Shown: piece by piece, positions 47,784 through 57,056 of the stretch
How the letters are laid out: each line of letters opens with the position of its first letter
Position numbering within the stretch: the first letter of the stretch is position 1
DNA from: Ancrocorticia sp.
GTDB taxonomy: Bacteria; Actinomycetota; Actinomycetes; Actinomycetales; Actinomycetaceae
Assembly (NCBI GenBank): GCA_022648165.1
Contig: JALCLX010000004.1
Span: forward strand, 62,001-126,000
Direction: 5' to 3'
DNA length: 64,000 nt
The notes under the pieces: generated by a model
Database searches by the model: none
Told to the model about the DNA's origin: nothing
What the model saw: only the letters and a program-made list of their open reading frames with translations
Made by a program: the position numbers and the translations under genes

Positions 47784-50624
47784 CTAGTGCTCGCTGAGAA
47801 GGGGCGCCAAGAACTGGCCCGTGTACGACTCGCTCACAGCAGCAACCTCTTCAGGGGTGCCTTGGGCTACCACCGTGCCGCCGTCTGCGCCGCCCTCTGG
47901 TCCCATATCGATGATCCAATCGGCACACTTGATGACATCGAGGTTGTGCTCGATCACGATCACAGTGTTTCCCTTGTCGACCAGCGATTGCAGCACCAGT
48001 AAAAGCTTGCGCACGTCTTCGAAGTGGAGGCCGGTGGTAGGTTCGTCCAAAATGTAGACCGTTTTTCCAGTGGAACGCCGGTGCAGTTCCGATGCCAGCT
48101 TGACGCGCTGGGCTTCACCACCCGACAGCGTGGTGGCGGACTGACCCAGTTGGACGTAGCCCAAGCCCACCGATTCCAGCGTGGCAAGATAACGGGTGAT
48201 CGAATTGATCGGCTCGAAGAACGCGCGCGCCTCGTGGATTGTCATGTGGAGCACGTCGGAGACGGTTTTCCCCTTGTACTTCACTTCAAGTGTTTCTCGG
48301 TTGTATCGAGCACCATGGCACACTTCGCACGGAACGTACACATCAGGCAAGAAGTTCATCTCTATCTTGAGCGTGCCATCACCCTTGCAGGCCTCACACC
48401 GGCCGCCCTTGACATTAAACGAAAAGCGGCCCGGCCCGTAACCGCGCACCTTCGCCTCGGGTGTCTGTGCAAAGAGCGTTCGGATCTTATCCCACACGCC
48501 CGTGTAGGTGGCGGGATTCGATCGCGGTGTTCGCCCAATGGGCGATTGGTCCACATGCACCACTTTCTCAAGGCCATCAAGCCCCGTCACTGACGTGTGC
48601 CGCCCGGGAACCGTATGGGCCTTGTTGAGCTGATTCGCCAACGCCTGGTAGAGGATCTGATTCACTAACGTGGATTTTCCTGAACCGGAGACTCCCGTTA
48701 CGGCTATAAATGCGGAGAGAGGGAAGGATACCGTGATGTTCTTTAGGTTGTTCTCCCTGGCGCCCGTCACCGTGATGTGACGTTTCTTGTCTATGGGCCG
48801 GCGTTTCTTCGGAACAGCAATCGCGCGTTTTCCAGAAAGGTATTGCCCTGTAATGGAACGTTCAACCTGTGTCAGGCCAGCAACCGGACCTGAATAGACC
48901 ACCTCACCGCCCAGATCTCCCGCTCCGGGGCCGATGTCCACGACCCAATCCGCGGTACGGATTGTCTCCTCGTCGTGTTCCACCACGATCAGCGTATTTC
49001 CAAGATCACGCAGGCGTTCCAGTGTGGCAATCAGCCGGGCATTGTCGCGTTGATGAAGGCCAATAGACGGCTCATCAAGCACGTATAACACGCCAACCAG
49101 CCCGGATCCTATCTGCGTAGCAAGTCGAATCCGCTGCGCCTCCCCACCGGAGAGAGTTGCGGCCCCACGCGCCAGGGTCAAGTACGTGAGTCCCACATCG
49201 ATAAGAAACCCCAAGCGCACGCGGATTTCCTTCAAAACTTGCTGAGCGATTGCCGCTTGCCGTTTATCCAGTTCCAGGTGATCCAGAAATTCCTTGGCCT
49301 CTGTGATCGAGAGTTGGCACACATCGTTGATATTCAACCCAGAGATGCGCACCGCCAGCACTTCCGGACGCAGCCGTGCACCACCGCACGCGCGGCACGG
49401 CACTTCGCGCATGTACCCCTCGTAGCGTTCGCGCGACCAATTCGATTCTGTCTCATCGTGCTTGCGCTTCACGTATGCGATAACGCCTTCAAATCCGGTG
49501 GCGTACGTCCGCTCTCTGCCCCACCGGTTGCGATATTTCACCTTGACCTTGTAGTCCTTGCCGTTCAGAATCGCGTCCTTCGCGCGCCGCGGCAAATCCT
49601 TCCACGGCGTGTCCACATCGAAGCCCAATTCGTCTCCCAAGGCCTCAAGTTGCCGAGTAAAGAAGTCTTGGTGCCCCGTCCACGGCGCGAGCGCACCCTC
49701 ACGAAGTGTCAACGTCTCGTCGGGCACAACAAGGTCCGGATCTACCTCGAGCTTCGCCCCCAGACCGTCGCATTCGGGGCACGCGCCATACGGCGCATTA
49801 AAGGAAAATGTCCGTGGTTCTATCTCTTCGAGTGTGAGCGGGTGGTCGTTAGGGCACGCCCTCTTTTCCGAGTATCGCGCAAAGTGATGCGGATCATCCT
49901 GGTCGCGATCCACAAATTCGACGACGACGATGCCGTCCGCCAGTGCGAGCGCAGTCTCAACTGAATCCGTCAAACGGCTCCGGATCCCCTCCCGTGCCAC
50001 GAGGCGATCAACAATAACTTCGATCGTGTGGCGCAGTTTCTTTTCCAGCTGTGGCGGATCATCGAGCCTTACCACATCTCCGTCGACGCGTGCCCGAGTG
50101 AAACCCTTTGCCGCCAAATCTGCGAAAACATCTTGGTATTCGCCCTTGCGCCCCCGCAATATCGGGGCGAGAATCTGGAAGCGCGTTCCCTCTGCCTGTT
50201 TCTCAATGCGATCAACGATCTGCTGCGCCGATTGCGCCTGGATCTTCTCGCCACACACAGGGCAGTACTGCACACCAGCGCGCGCGTACAGCAACCGAAG
50301 GTAGTCATAAACTTCCGTGACAGTGCCAACGGTAGAACGCGGATTGCGGTTCGTGGACTTCTGGTCAATTGATACGGCAGGCGAGAGCCCCTCGATAAAA
50401 TCCACGTCCGGTTTGTCCATCTGACCCAAGAACTGGCGTGCATACGAGCTCAACGATTCGACATACCTGCGCTGCCCTTCGGCGAAAATCGTATCGAAGG
50501 CAAGAGACGATTTGCCCGAACCTGAAAGGCCGGTAAAAACAATAAGCTGGTCGCGCGGTAGATCCAACGAAACATCCCGCAGATTATGCTCGCGCGCGCC
50601 CTGGACATGGATATAGTCAGTCAC
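47784..50624 (-). CDS. uvrA: excinuclease ABC subunit A
   Basis: 946 residues. Two ABC ATPase modules: [15 protein letters not shown] and [15 protein letters not shown] Walker [13 protein letters not shown] signatures, and zinc modules [13 protein letters not shown] and CEACKGDG...CEVCHGARY. Damage-recognition subunit of nucleotide excision repair. GTG 50624 is chosen: it lies 7 nt from a TATGAT -10 and [15 protein letters not shown] is the family start; ATGs at 50633/50636/50651 lie in or before that hexamer. LexA-like box just upstream. Confidence 0.97.
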   Translation of the reverse strand: MTDYIHVQGAREHNLRDVSLDLPRDQLIVFTGLSGSGKSSLAFDTIFAEGQRRYVESLSSYARQFLGQMDKPDVDFIEGLSPAVSIDQKSTNRNPRSTVGTVTEVYDYLRLLYARAGVQYCPVCGEKIQAQSAQQIVDRIEKQAEGTRFQILAPILRGRKGEYQDVFADLAAKGFTRARVDGDVVRLDDPPQLEKKLRHTIEVIVDRLVAREGIRSRLTDSVETALALADGIVVVEFVDRDQDDPHHFARYSEKRACPNDHPLTLEEIEPRTFSFNAPYGACPECDGLGAKLEVDPDLVVPDETLTLREGALAPWTGHQDFFTRQLEALGDELGFDVDTPWKDLPRRAKDAILNGKDYKVKVKYRNRWGRERTYATGFEGVIAYVKRKHDETESNWSRERYEGYMREVPCRACGGARLRPEVLAVRISGLNINDVCQLSITEAKEFLDHLELDKRQAAIAQQVLKEIRVRLGFLIDVGLTYLTLARGAATLSGGEAQRIRLATQIGSGLVGVLYVLDEPSIGLHQRDNARLIATLERLRDLGNTLIVVEHDEETIRTADWVVDIGPGAGDLGGEVVYSGPVAGLTQVERSITGQYLSGKRAIAVPKKRRPIDKKRHITVTGARENNLKNITVSFPLSAFIAVTGVSGSGKSTLVNQILYQALANQLNKAHTVPGRHTSVTGLDGLEKVVHVDQSPIGRTPRSNPATYTGVWDKIRTLFAQTPEAKVRGYGPGRFSFNVKGGRCEACKGDGTLKIEMNFLPDVYVPCEVCHGARYNRETLEVKYKGKTVSDVLHMTIHEARAFFEPINSITRYLATLESVGLGYVQLGQSATTLSGGEAQRVKLASELHRRSTGKTVYILDEPTTGLHFEDVRKLLLVLQSLVDKGNTVIVIEHNLDVIKCADWIIDMGPEGGADGGTVVAQGTPEEVAAVSESYTGQFLAPLLSEH

Positions 50625-50631
50625 GCGCTCC

Positions 50632-50637
50632 ATCATA
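50632..50637 (-). promoter_or_regulatory. -10 element for uvrA (likely leaderless)
   Basis: TATGAT on the minus strand with 7 nt to GTG 50624. The LexA-like box lies immediately upstream. Confidence 0.55.
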
Positions 50638-50643
50638 CGTGAC

Positions 50644-50659
50644 GTGAACAAATTTTCGA
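50644..50659. promoter_or_regulatory. LexA (SOS) box of uvrA
   Basis: On the minus strand TCGAAAATTTGTTCAC: the core GAAC-N4-GTTC pattern with one substitution (GAAC-AAAT-TTTC on the plus strand) and the flanking TCGA. It covers the -35 to -12 region of the uvrA promoter. uvrA is a classic SOS gene. Confidence 0.6.
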
Positions 50660-50674
50660 TAGCTCATCAGATCG

Positions 50675-50746
50675 CACGGTAATCACGAGACTCGCATGCC
50701 ACCCCATATACACGGTAATCACGAGACTCGCATGCCACCCCATATA
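50675..50746 (+). repeat. 36-bp exact tandem duplication carrying a promoter-like -10
   Basis: Copy 1 50675-50710 and copy 2 50711-50746 are identical, both starting CACGGTAATCACGAG and ending CCCCATATA. Each copy ends in a -10-like TATAC(A/T); the second continues into TATACT (50743-50748), 20 nt before the next ATG. Recent duplication or a two-copy regulatory element. Confidence 0.9.
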
Positions 50747-50768
50747 CTTGGCGCAGAGGAGGGATCGG

Positions 50769-53144
50769 ATGAAACGACGCGCGAAGTATTTAATTCGCTT
50801 CTCTGCGCTTTTCGTACTCATCGGGGTCACCACGGCTATTCTTGCACTCATCGGGACGGGCGCGGTTACCCGGGGCGGCGGTGAGGCCACGACGGAGCCT
50901 TCCGCGGCCGACACACCCACCGTTGTCATCCTCACAAGTGGCCTTACCTGGACCACCTTTGATCCCCTCATGACTCCCGCGCTCACAGATATTGCCTCAC
51001 GAGGGACTACAGCTAACATGGTTCCTCTCACCCCGCGCGGCGGCTCCTGCCCCGTCGATTCGTGGCTCGCAATGTCTGCCGGGAAACAGGCTTCGGACAG
51101 CACGCTGGCTGCTGGGCTGGTGTGCTCGCGCGTACATCCCACGGCTGGTGCCACTCTCCCCTGGTGGTGGTTATATCGGCAAAACGCCACCGAATCTTTC
51201 GGCGCATTTGCCGCTGCACTCAGCTCTGCCGGAGTCACGAGCCATGCCATCGGTTCGGGCGCCGCCTACGTACTTTCTGATGCGAACGGACGCGCTCCAT
51301 CGTCCTACATAGAGGCCCCTGAAACGCCCAGTGCGCTCGCTGCTGCCGTCACCCAGAGCGCCAAAACCGCCACGCTCACCGTTGTCGACGCGGATGCTGC
51401 TCAGATTGCCGAGCAGGTGATCCCGATCGGTGAAAGCGACGGGGAGGATAGCCTCATCGAAACGAATGAGGCAGCCGCACTTACACTGAGCAAGATCAAC
51501 GCAGTGCGGGCCGACGCCGTGGTTGCCGCACTTCCCGCGGGAACGCGCGTCCTCGTCGTATCGCTTCTCGATGGGGACGGAACTAATTCGATGCAGCTGG
51601 TCATCTCCGGTCAGGTGGGAGAGGAAACGCACGGCGCAGCGGGCCTGGGCTACTCCGATTCGGTCAGACAAGACGGCGTAATCCAATTCGCAGACGTTGC
51701 GCCAACTATCCTGGCGTGGCTTGGCGTGGACACGCCGTCTACTTTCGCTGGCACAGCTTTGCAAACGCTGCAGGACTCTCAAACAGTACAATTCACGGAG
51801 CGGCTCAGTGAGCTGGCAAGTCAGGCGAGCCACTCTGGGTATATGCGTGCCTCGCGCGGAAGCTTCCTGCGCATTCTCACATGGAGCGCGATCGTCTACT
51901 TCATAGCCTCCCTTGTGATGCTCTCTCAACCGCTCTACCGGAAGACTCTGGGCCACGGCAGTGCGGCTCGCGTCTGGGCGTGGGCGGGCCTCACAATCGC
52001 AGCCGTGCCAGTGTCCAGCCTTGCCGTGAACCTGCTGCCGTGGTGGCGCGCGCCGTCGCCCTCGCTCGCACTCACGGGCGGGAGTTGGGCGCTTGCCGCT
52101 GTCCTCGGGGTGGCTCTCACGATTCTTGGAACACCACCGCGCGCAGCTCGCGGCCCCTCTGCTTCTCGATACGCCATCGCGCCTCTCGTTCTTTTGAGCG
52201 CCGTCACCGCACTGGTGCTCGCGGTTGACGCCACAACCGGCTCGCGTGCCATGGCAGATTCACCCGTTGGCTTCAACCTGCTCACCGCTGCCCGCTTCTA
52301 CGGTGTTGGAAACGAGGCGTATGCGCTACTCGCCACCGGCTCCCTGATCGCGCTCTCGTTCCTCGGAACGCAACTCAAAGGCCGCTTCGGAATAACTCTC
52401 ACGGCGGTACTTGGCTTAGTTGTAGCCGCTATCGACGCTCTGCCACGGTGGGGTTCCGATTTCGGTGGTGCGCTCTCCTACCTACCAGGCCTGATCGTCT
52501 TGCTGTTCCTCCTTGCCAACGTGAGGATCTCGTGGAAAAAGATTATCGGTATCGGTCTTCTGACAGTGTGCGCCGCCGGGGCACTCGCTATTGCCGATTG
52601 GATGCGGCCTGCTGCCACGCGCACCCACCTGGGGCAGTTTGTCCAATCAATTATCGACGGTGACGTGTGGGATATTCTGGGCCGGAAGCTTTCTACCAAT
52701 CTTCGGTTACTGACAACATCCACACACCGCTGGGTAGTGCTCGCAGCGTTGCTTTTGTTTTTCCTCGCGCTGATCCACATGCTGCGACGCCGCACCGCCG
52801 TCGACGCTACCGGACATCCGTGCGTTGTCCCCCAGAATTCGCCTTGGCGGACTTCCGTACGCAGCGCATACATTTCTCTGTGGGGGTGGCTTGGCCCGTG
52901 GAAGGACGACGGCGCCGGCCCGCTGCGGATCCGCGAACCTGCATTGGTGCCAGGTCTGACAGCTGCGGCCGTGTGCATCGTGCTCGCGTTTGCCCTCAAT
53001 GATTCCGGGATAGTGCTTCCCGGTATGGCGAGCATCTTGGCCATGCCGCCACTCGTTCACATCGCGCTGTGCGAAGCTCGATGGAAGGCGCCACGTTTCG
53101 CAGTAGGCCGGCCACGCCCCGAAGCCGCTGCGCTCGCAGACTAA
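50769..53144 (+). CDS. large polytopic membrane protein with alkaline-phosphatase-like ectodomain
   Basis: 791 residues. Signal-anchor helix at about 8-30, an extracytoplasmic region to about residue 375 with phosphatase/sulfatase-superfamily flavour (TVVILTSGLTWTTFD; FADVAPTILAWLGVDTPSTFAGTAL), then about ten helices. Conserved-looking membrane motifs are FYGVGNEAYALL, PRWGSDFGGALSYLPG and ALNDSGIVLPGM. No function is known to me; envelope polymer modification is a guess. Start ATG 50769 has GAGGAGGG at 6 nt. Preceded by the 36-bp tandem repeat; divergent from uvrA. Confidence 0.8.
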   Translation: MKRRAKYLIRFSALFVLIGVTTAILALIGTGAVTRGGGEATTEPSAADTPTVVILTSGLTWTTFDPLMTPALTDIASRGTTANMVPLTPRGGSCPVDSWLAMSAGKQASDSTLAAGLVCSRVHPTAGATLPWWWLYRQNATESFGAFAAALSSAGVTSHAIGSGAAYVLSDANGRAPSSYIEAPETPSALAAAVTQSAKTATLTVVDADAAQIAEQVIPIGESDGEDSLIETNEAAALTLSKINAVRADAVVAALPAGTRVLVVSLLDGDGTNSMQLVISGQVGEETHGAAGLGYSDSVRQDGVIQFADVAPTILAWLGVDTPSTFAGTALQTLQDSQTVQFTERLSELASQASHSGYMRASRGSFLRILTWSAIVYFIASLVMLSQPLYRKTLGHGSAARVWAWAGLTIAAVPVSSLAVNLLPWWRAPSPSLALTGGSWALAAVLGVALTILGTPPRAARGPSASRYAIAPLVLLSAVTALVLAVDATTGSRAMADSPVGFNLLTAARFYGVGNEAYALLATGSLIALSFLGTQLKGRFGITLTAVLGLVVAAIDALPRWGSDFGGALSYLPGLIVLLFLLANVRISWKKIIGIGLLTVCAAGALAIADWMRPAATRTHLGQFVQSIIDGDVWDILGRKLSTNLRLLTTSTHRWVVLAALLLFFLALIHMLRRRTAVDATGHPCVVPQNSPWRTSVRSAYISLWGWLGPWKDDGAGPLRIREPALVPGLTAAAVCIVLAFALNDSGIVLPGMASILAMPPLVHIALCEARWKAPRFAVGRPRPEAAALAD

Positions 53145-53174
53145 AAGGCCCGGCGTTTTCTCACTGCATCACAG

Positions 53175-53180
53175 TACGCT
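53175..53180 (+). promoter_or_regulatory. putative -10 element for leaderless YCII gene
   Basis: TACGCT exactly 6 nt before ATG 53187, with no Shine-Dalgarno. Inference. Confidence 0.45.
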
Positions 53181-53186
53181 AGATAT

Positions 53187-53468
53187 ATGGCTATTTACGC
53201 AGTGAAATATGAATACGATCCACGCAAGGCCGAGGCCCTGGCCCAGCATCGCCCCGAACACCGGGTATTTCTCCGCACGCTTTTTGAGTCCGGAGATTTG
53301 CTCGCATCTGGGCCGCTGGGCGGAAACGGGGCCCTCATCGTCGTGCGCGCCGCAGATCCGAACGGCGCTCTTGAGATGTTGAAAAATGATCCGCTGCAAC
53401 TCAACGAGGTTATCCTGCACCGCAGCGTGGCCGAATGGACACCCGTAAATGGGCCGTGGGAACTCTAA
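53187..53468 (+). CDS. YCII-domain (YciI family) protein
   Basis: 93-residue single-domain protein: YAVKYEYDPRKAEALAQHRPEHRVFLRTLFESGDLLASGPLGG and the later NDPLQLNEVILHRSVAEW match the YciI fold, which has the conserved His and Asp proposed as a catalytic pair. The biochemical role is unknown. ATG 53187 appears leaderless. Monocistronic by context, convergent with terC; the 99-nt gap between them holds a small TTCGCC/GGCGAA hairpin at 53515-53532 and nothing else I can support. Confidence 0.85.
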   Translation: MAIYAVKYEYDPRKAEALAQHRPEHRVFLRTLFESGDLLASGPLGGNGALIVVRAADPNGALEMLKNDPLQLNEVILHRSVAEWTPVNGPWEL

Positions 53469-53567
53469 TTCGTGTGCGGCGCTGGCTCGGACGTGCCCAG
53501 CTAAGCCGGGCCGTTTCGCCTTCCTGGGCGAAGTTCGTTGCGCGTTTCCCGCTGTGGGAGCTCCGCG

Positions 53568-54614
53568 CTATTCTCCTGGTGCCGGCTCTTCTCCTTGTCC
53601 GTCTTTCCCGGCGCGCTTGTCCGCCGTCAAGGACGTCACAACGGTGATCAAAATAATGACGACGATGACGCCCAGAGACACGAGCGGCGGGATTGCAGGT
53701 ATCTGGTGTAGCAGGCCAACGCCATGGAATGCTTCTACCAACAGCTTCAAGCCGATAAATCCCAGGATCGCTGCCAGCCCGTAGTGGAGATAAATCAGGC
53801 GGTCTAGCAAGCCATCCACTAAGAAGAACAGCTGGCGCAGGCCCATCAAGGCGAACGCATTGGCAGCGAAGATAATGAATGGTTGGCTGGTCAGCCCAAA
53901 TGACGCTGGTATGGAGTCCAGCGCGAACATCAAGTCAGCAGAGCCAATCGCAATGATGCACAGAAAGAAGGGCGTGACCCACGTCTTGTGAGCGCGCCGC
54001 ACCATAAGACGATCTCCCACAAAACCGTCTGTCACGCGAAAAATCTTCTGTGCGAATTTCGTTACCGCGTTAGGTTCGTAGTTTTCCGGGTCGCCCTTGT
54101 CGTCTCCGGAAACCCCTTCTTTGACCTGTGAATACGCAGTCCATAACAAAAATGCTGCGAAGAGGAAGAACAGCCAGGAGAAGCGTTCCAGCAGTGCCGC
54201 GCCCAGCAAGATGAAGATCAGACGCAACACAAGCGCAATCACGATGCCATAGAGAAGCACCTTTTGCTGGTAGGGCCGGGGAACCCTGAATGAGCCGATG
54301 ATGATGATGAAGATGAATATGTTGTCGATCGACAGCGAGTATTCCGTAAAGTACGTTGCGAAGAATTCAATGGCGAATTCTGACGAGTGGCGAAAAATCA
54401 TATAGACGCCGAAGAGCACAGCCAGGCCAACATAGAACAGCAGCCACTTGGTCGCTTCCTTCATGGTGGGTTCGTGCGGTTTGCGAACATGCCCCATAAG
54501 ATCCGTTGTGATCAACGCAACCACGAGTACGCCGAGCGCTAACCACTCAAGCGTATGGACTTGCATATCGGGAGCATCCGCCGCCGCGGGTGATGCTAAC
54601 ACTGTATAGAGCAT
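53568..54614 (-). CDS. TerC/Alx-family integral membrane protein, probable manganese exporter
   Basis: About 348 residues, seven to nine helices. The acidic transport motifs EYSLSIDNIFIF and FALDSIPASFG are intact. TerC/Alx (MeeY/MeeF) proteins export Mn2+ and protect exported metalloproteins (family knowledge). The start is uncertain: GGAGG at 54631-54627 is 12 nt from ATG 54614, 9 nt from TTG 54617 and 3 nt from ATG 54623. A predicted Mn2+ riboswitch directly upstream supports the Mn role. Confidence 0.88.
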   Translation of the reverse strand: MLYTVLASPAAADAPDMQVHTLEWLALGVLVVALITTDLMGHVRKPHEPTMKEATKWLLFYVGLAVLFGVYMIFRHSSEFAIEFFATYFTEYSLSIDNIFIFIIIIGSFRVPRPYQQKVLLYGIVIALVLRLIFILLGAALLERFSWLFFLFAAFLLWTAYSQVKEGVSGDDKGDPENYEPNAVTKFAQKIFRVTDGFVGDRLMVRRAHKTWVTPFFLCIIAIGSADLMFALDSIPASFGLTSQPFIIFAANAFALMGLRQLFFLVDGLLDRLIYLHYGLAAILGFIGLKLLVEAFHGVGLLHQIPAIPPLVSLGVIVVIILITVVTSLTADKRAGKDGQGEEPAPGE

Positions 54615-54626
54615 CAAATACATCTT

Positions 54627-54735
54627 CCTCCGGTTGGATTGGTACCGGAGGTCTCTTCCCGCCATTACTGGCCTCGGCCCGGATAGATATCGTGATGACG
54701 AACCGATGTTGGGTGGGAATACTCCCCTCCGCCGC
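54627..54735 (-). ncRNA. yybP-ykoY manganese riboswitch with SD-sequestering hairpin
   Basis: In transcribed order: P1 strand CGGAGG (54731-54726) running into GGGGAGTA, CAACAT, a middle helix region with GGCCAG, then GAGACCTCCGG. The GGGGAGUA and GAGACC loops and their P1 pairing (CGGAGG/CCTCCG) are the conserved Mn-binding features of this class. The 3' P1 strand CCTCCGG (54651-54645) can instead pair with CCGGAGG (54633-54627), which contains the terC Shine-Dalgarno. Mn binding would stabilise P1 and free the SD, a translational ON switch. Confidence 0.8.
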
Positions 54736-54818
54736 CTCACTCCCCGTGGGGAAACCTACCAGTGGATGCCCTTCGAGTTCGTGAAGCCGTTCGGACATAG
54801 CTTACAGGTTCCGGCGCA

Positions 54819-56891
54819 TTACTTCTGCGCCTGCTGGGCGTGCCAGAGCTCACTCTTCAGATCCTTGATTTCATCACGATAGCGCGCAGCAAGTTCGAAC
54901 TGCAGTTGCTCGGCCGCAGCATGCATTTGTGCGGTGAGATCCTCAATCAGTTGCGCGAGATCATGCGTTCCTTGCGTTCGCTCGAATTCGGGAGCACGGC
55001 CCTTCGCGTGGGCCGGTTCGCTCCGGTAACCACCTTCGAGCAACTGTTTGGTATCAACATCCTCGCGTGCCAACATGTCTGTCACGTCAGCGATCTTCTT
55101 CCGCAATGGCTGCGGATTGATACCATGGGCCTTGTTGTACGCAATTTGTAGCGTGCGCCGCCGGTTCGTCTCGTCAATTGCCTGCGCCATGTTAGGAGTG
55201 ATGGAATCTGCATACATGTGGACTTCGCCGGAGACATTGCGCGCCGCGCGGCCGATTGTTTGGATCAACGAACGCGTGGACCGCAAGAATCCCTGTTTGT
55301 CCGCGTCCAGTATGGAAACGAGCGAGACCTCCGGCAGATCGAGGCCCTCACGCAATAAGTTGATACCAACGAGCACATCGAATTTTCCGAGGCGCAACTC
55401 GCGCAGCAGTTCGACCCGACGCAACGTGTCTACATCCGAATGGAGATACTGTACCCGCACCCCACGGTCGGCCAGGTAGTCGGTGAGGTCTTCTGCCATC
55501 TTCTTGGTCAAGGTGGTCACCAGAACGCGTTCGTTACGTTCCGCTCGAACACGGATCTGCTCCACCAGATCGTCGATCTGGCCCTCCGTAGGCTTGACCA
55601 CGATTTTCGGATCCACCAGGCCAGTGGGCCGAATTATCTGTTCGACGACGCCGTCGGACAACTCCAGTTCGTAATCGCCCGGCGTCGCTGACATGTACAC
55701 GGTCTGCCCAATCCGTTCCAGGAACTCATCCCATTTGAGCGGTCTGTTATCCATTGCCGAGGGCAGGCGGAATCCGTACTCCACAAGGGTGCGTTTGCGC
55801 GACATGTCACCTTCGTACATTGCGCCGATCTGTGGCACTGTCACGTGCGATTCGTCAAGAATCAACAGAAAGTCCTCCGGGAAGTAGTCCAGAAGGGTGT
55901 TTGGCGGTGTACCCGGGCCGCGCCCATCGATGTGCCGCGAATAGTTCTCGATTCCAGAGCACGTGCCAGTACTGCGCATCATCTCCAGATCATATGTAGT
56001 GCGCATTTCTAGGCGCTGGGCCTCGAGCAGCTTACCCTGAGACTTCAGCTCGGCCAGCCTCTCGTCCAGCTCTTGCTCGATCGTGTGTAGTGCGCGCTCC
56101 ATGCGTTCCGGGCCGGCCACATAATGCGAGGCCGGAAAGATATGAGCGGTCTCTACCGTGCGCAGCACCTGGCCAGTGAGTGGATGGAGCAAACTGAGAG
56201 AATCGACTTCGTCTCCGAAGAACTCGATTCGAATCGCTAGCTCTTCATACACCGGGATGATTTCCACGGTGTCGCCCCGCACTCGGAACGTGCCGCGCGA
56301 AAAAGCAATGTCATTGCGCGTGTACTGCATTCCGACGAAAGTGCGCAGCAATTCGTCGCGATCCAGGTGCATGCCAAGTGACAGCCGAACCATGCGATCC
56401 ACGTATTCCTGCGGCGTTCCCAATCCATAGATGCAGGAAACCGACGCCACAACCACCGTATCGCGGCGTGTTAGCAAAGAGTTCGTAGCCGAATGCCGCA
56501 GCCTCTCCACCTCATCGTTGATGGACGAATCCTTTTCAATGAAAGTATCCGTCTGAGGAACGTATGCCTCCGGCTGGTAGTAGTCGTAATAGGAGACAAA
56601 GTATTCCACAGCGTTGTGGGGCATCAGCTCGCGGAACTCCGCCGCCATCTGGGCGGCAAGCGTCTTGTTGGGTTCGATGATCAATGTGGGCCGTTGCACC
56701 TTTTCGATCAGCCAGGCTGCGGTCGCTGATTTCCCTGTTCCCGTGGCTCCTAACAACACAATGTCTTTCTCACCGGCATTGATGCGGTCAGCGAGTTCAT
56801 TAATCGCATTTGGCTGATCTCCCGCAGGGGTATAGTCAGATTCCACCGTGAAAGGAGCTGCATCTCGCTCGATATCGGTTACTGGCCTCAT
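54819..56891 (-). CDS. uvrB: excinuclease ABC subunit B
   Basis: 690 residues. Walker A GATGTGKS, the damage-verifying beta-hairpin [16 protein letters not shown] box, motif [11 protein letters not shown] and a C-terminal UVR motif ([27 protein letters not shown]). GGAGGGG lies 4-5 nt before ATG 56891; the frame to 56999 crosses the promoter. A LexA box lies just upstream. The usual actinobacterial neighbour coaE lies nearby but is separated by ftsH. Confidence 0.97.
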   Translation of the reverse strand: MRPVTDIERDAAPFTVESDYTPAGDQPNAINELADRINAGEKDIVLLGATGTGKSATAAWLIEKVQRPTLIIEPNKTLAAQMAAEFRELMPHNAVEYFVSYYDYYQPEAYVPQTDTFIEKDSSINDEVERLRHSATNSLLTRRDTVVVASVSCIYGLGTPQEYVDRMVRLSLGMHLDRDELLRTFVGMQYTRNDIAFSRGTFRVRGDTVEIIPVYEELAIRIEFFGDEVDSLSLLHPLTGQVLRTVETAHIFPASHYVAGPERMERALHTIEQELDERLAELKSQGKLLEAQRLEMRTTYDLEMMRSTGTCSGIENYSRHIDGRGPGTPPNTLLDYFPEDFLLILDESHVTVPQIGAMYEGDMSRKRTLVEYGFRLPSAMDNRPLKWDEFLERIGQTVYMSATPGDYELELSDGVVEQIIRPTGLVDPKIVVKPTEGQIDDLVEQIRVRAERNERVLVTTLTKKMAEDLTDYLADRGVRVQYLHSDVDTLRRVELLRELRLGKFDVLVGINLLREGLDLPEVSLVSILDADKQGFLRSTRSLIQTIGRAARNVSGEVHMYADSITPNMAQAIDETNRRRTLQIAYNKAHGINPQPLRKKIADVTDMLAREDVDTKQLLEGGYRSEPAHAKGRAPEFERTQGTHDLAQLIEDLTAQMHAAAEQLQFELAARYRDEIKDLKSELWHAQQAQK

Positions 56892-56908
56892 GGACCCCTC
56901 CAGCACAC

Positions 56909-56926
56909 TTAGAACAATTGTTCTAA
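56909..56926. promoter_or_regulatory. LexA (SOS) box of uvrB
   Basis: TTAGAACAATTGTTCTAA, a perfect 18-bp palindrome containing the canonical GAAC-N4-GTTC core. It lies 18 nt upstream of the uvrB ATG and directly downstream of a TAAAGT -10 candidate (56932-56927, minus), so it would cover the transcription start. Confidence 0.85.
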
Positions 56927-57003
56927 ACTTTATCGCATAACTCTCCGCATACACACGCCATCCCATACTTCTCACAGTTTCGTTTCGCCCGGCGCGCAAG
57001 AGC

Positions 57004-57032
57004 TAGACACCGCCCCGTATGCGCCCTATAAA
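57004..57032 (+). promoter_or_regulatory. sigma-70-type promoter of the ftsH-like gene
   Basis: TAGACA (57004-57009), 17-nt spacer, TATAAA (57027-57032), then a leader of about 18 nt with AGAAGG before ATG 57057. This is the best match to a vegetative promoter in the window. Confidence 0.7.
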
Positions 57033-57056
57033 TCTCGTAGAGAAAGAAGGTGTTCC

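Noticed and set aside
50748-50768. TTG start for the large membrane protein
   Set aside because: ATG 50769 has an excellent SD (GAGGAGGG) and the TTG overlaps the TATACT -10.
50633-51250. Minus-strand ORF containing a repeated GWHASLVITV peptide
   Set aside because: The peptide repeat is just translation of the 36-bp DNA duplication; the ORF is antisense to a clear gene.
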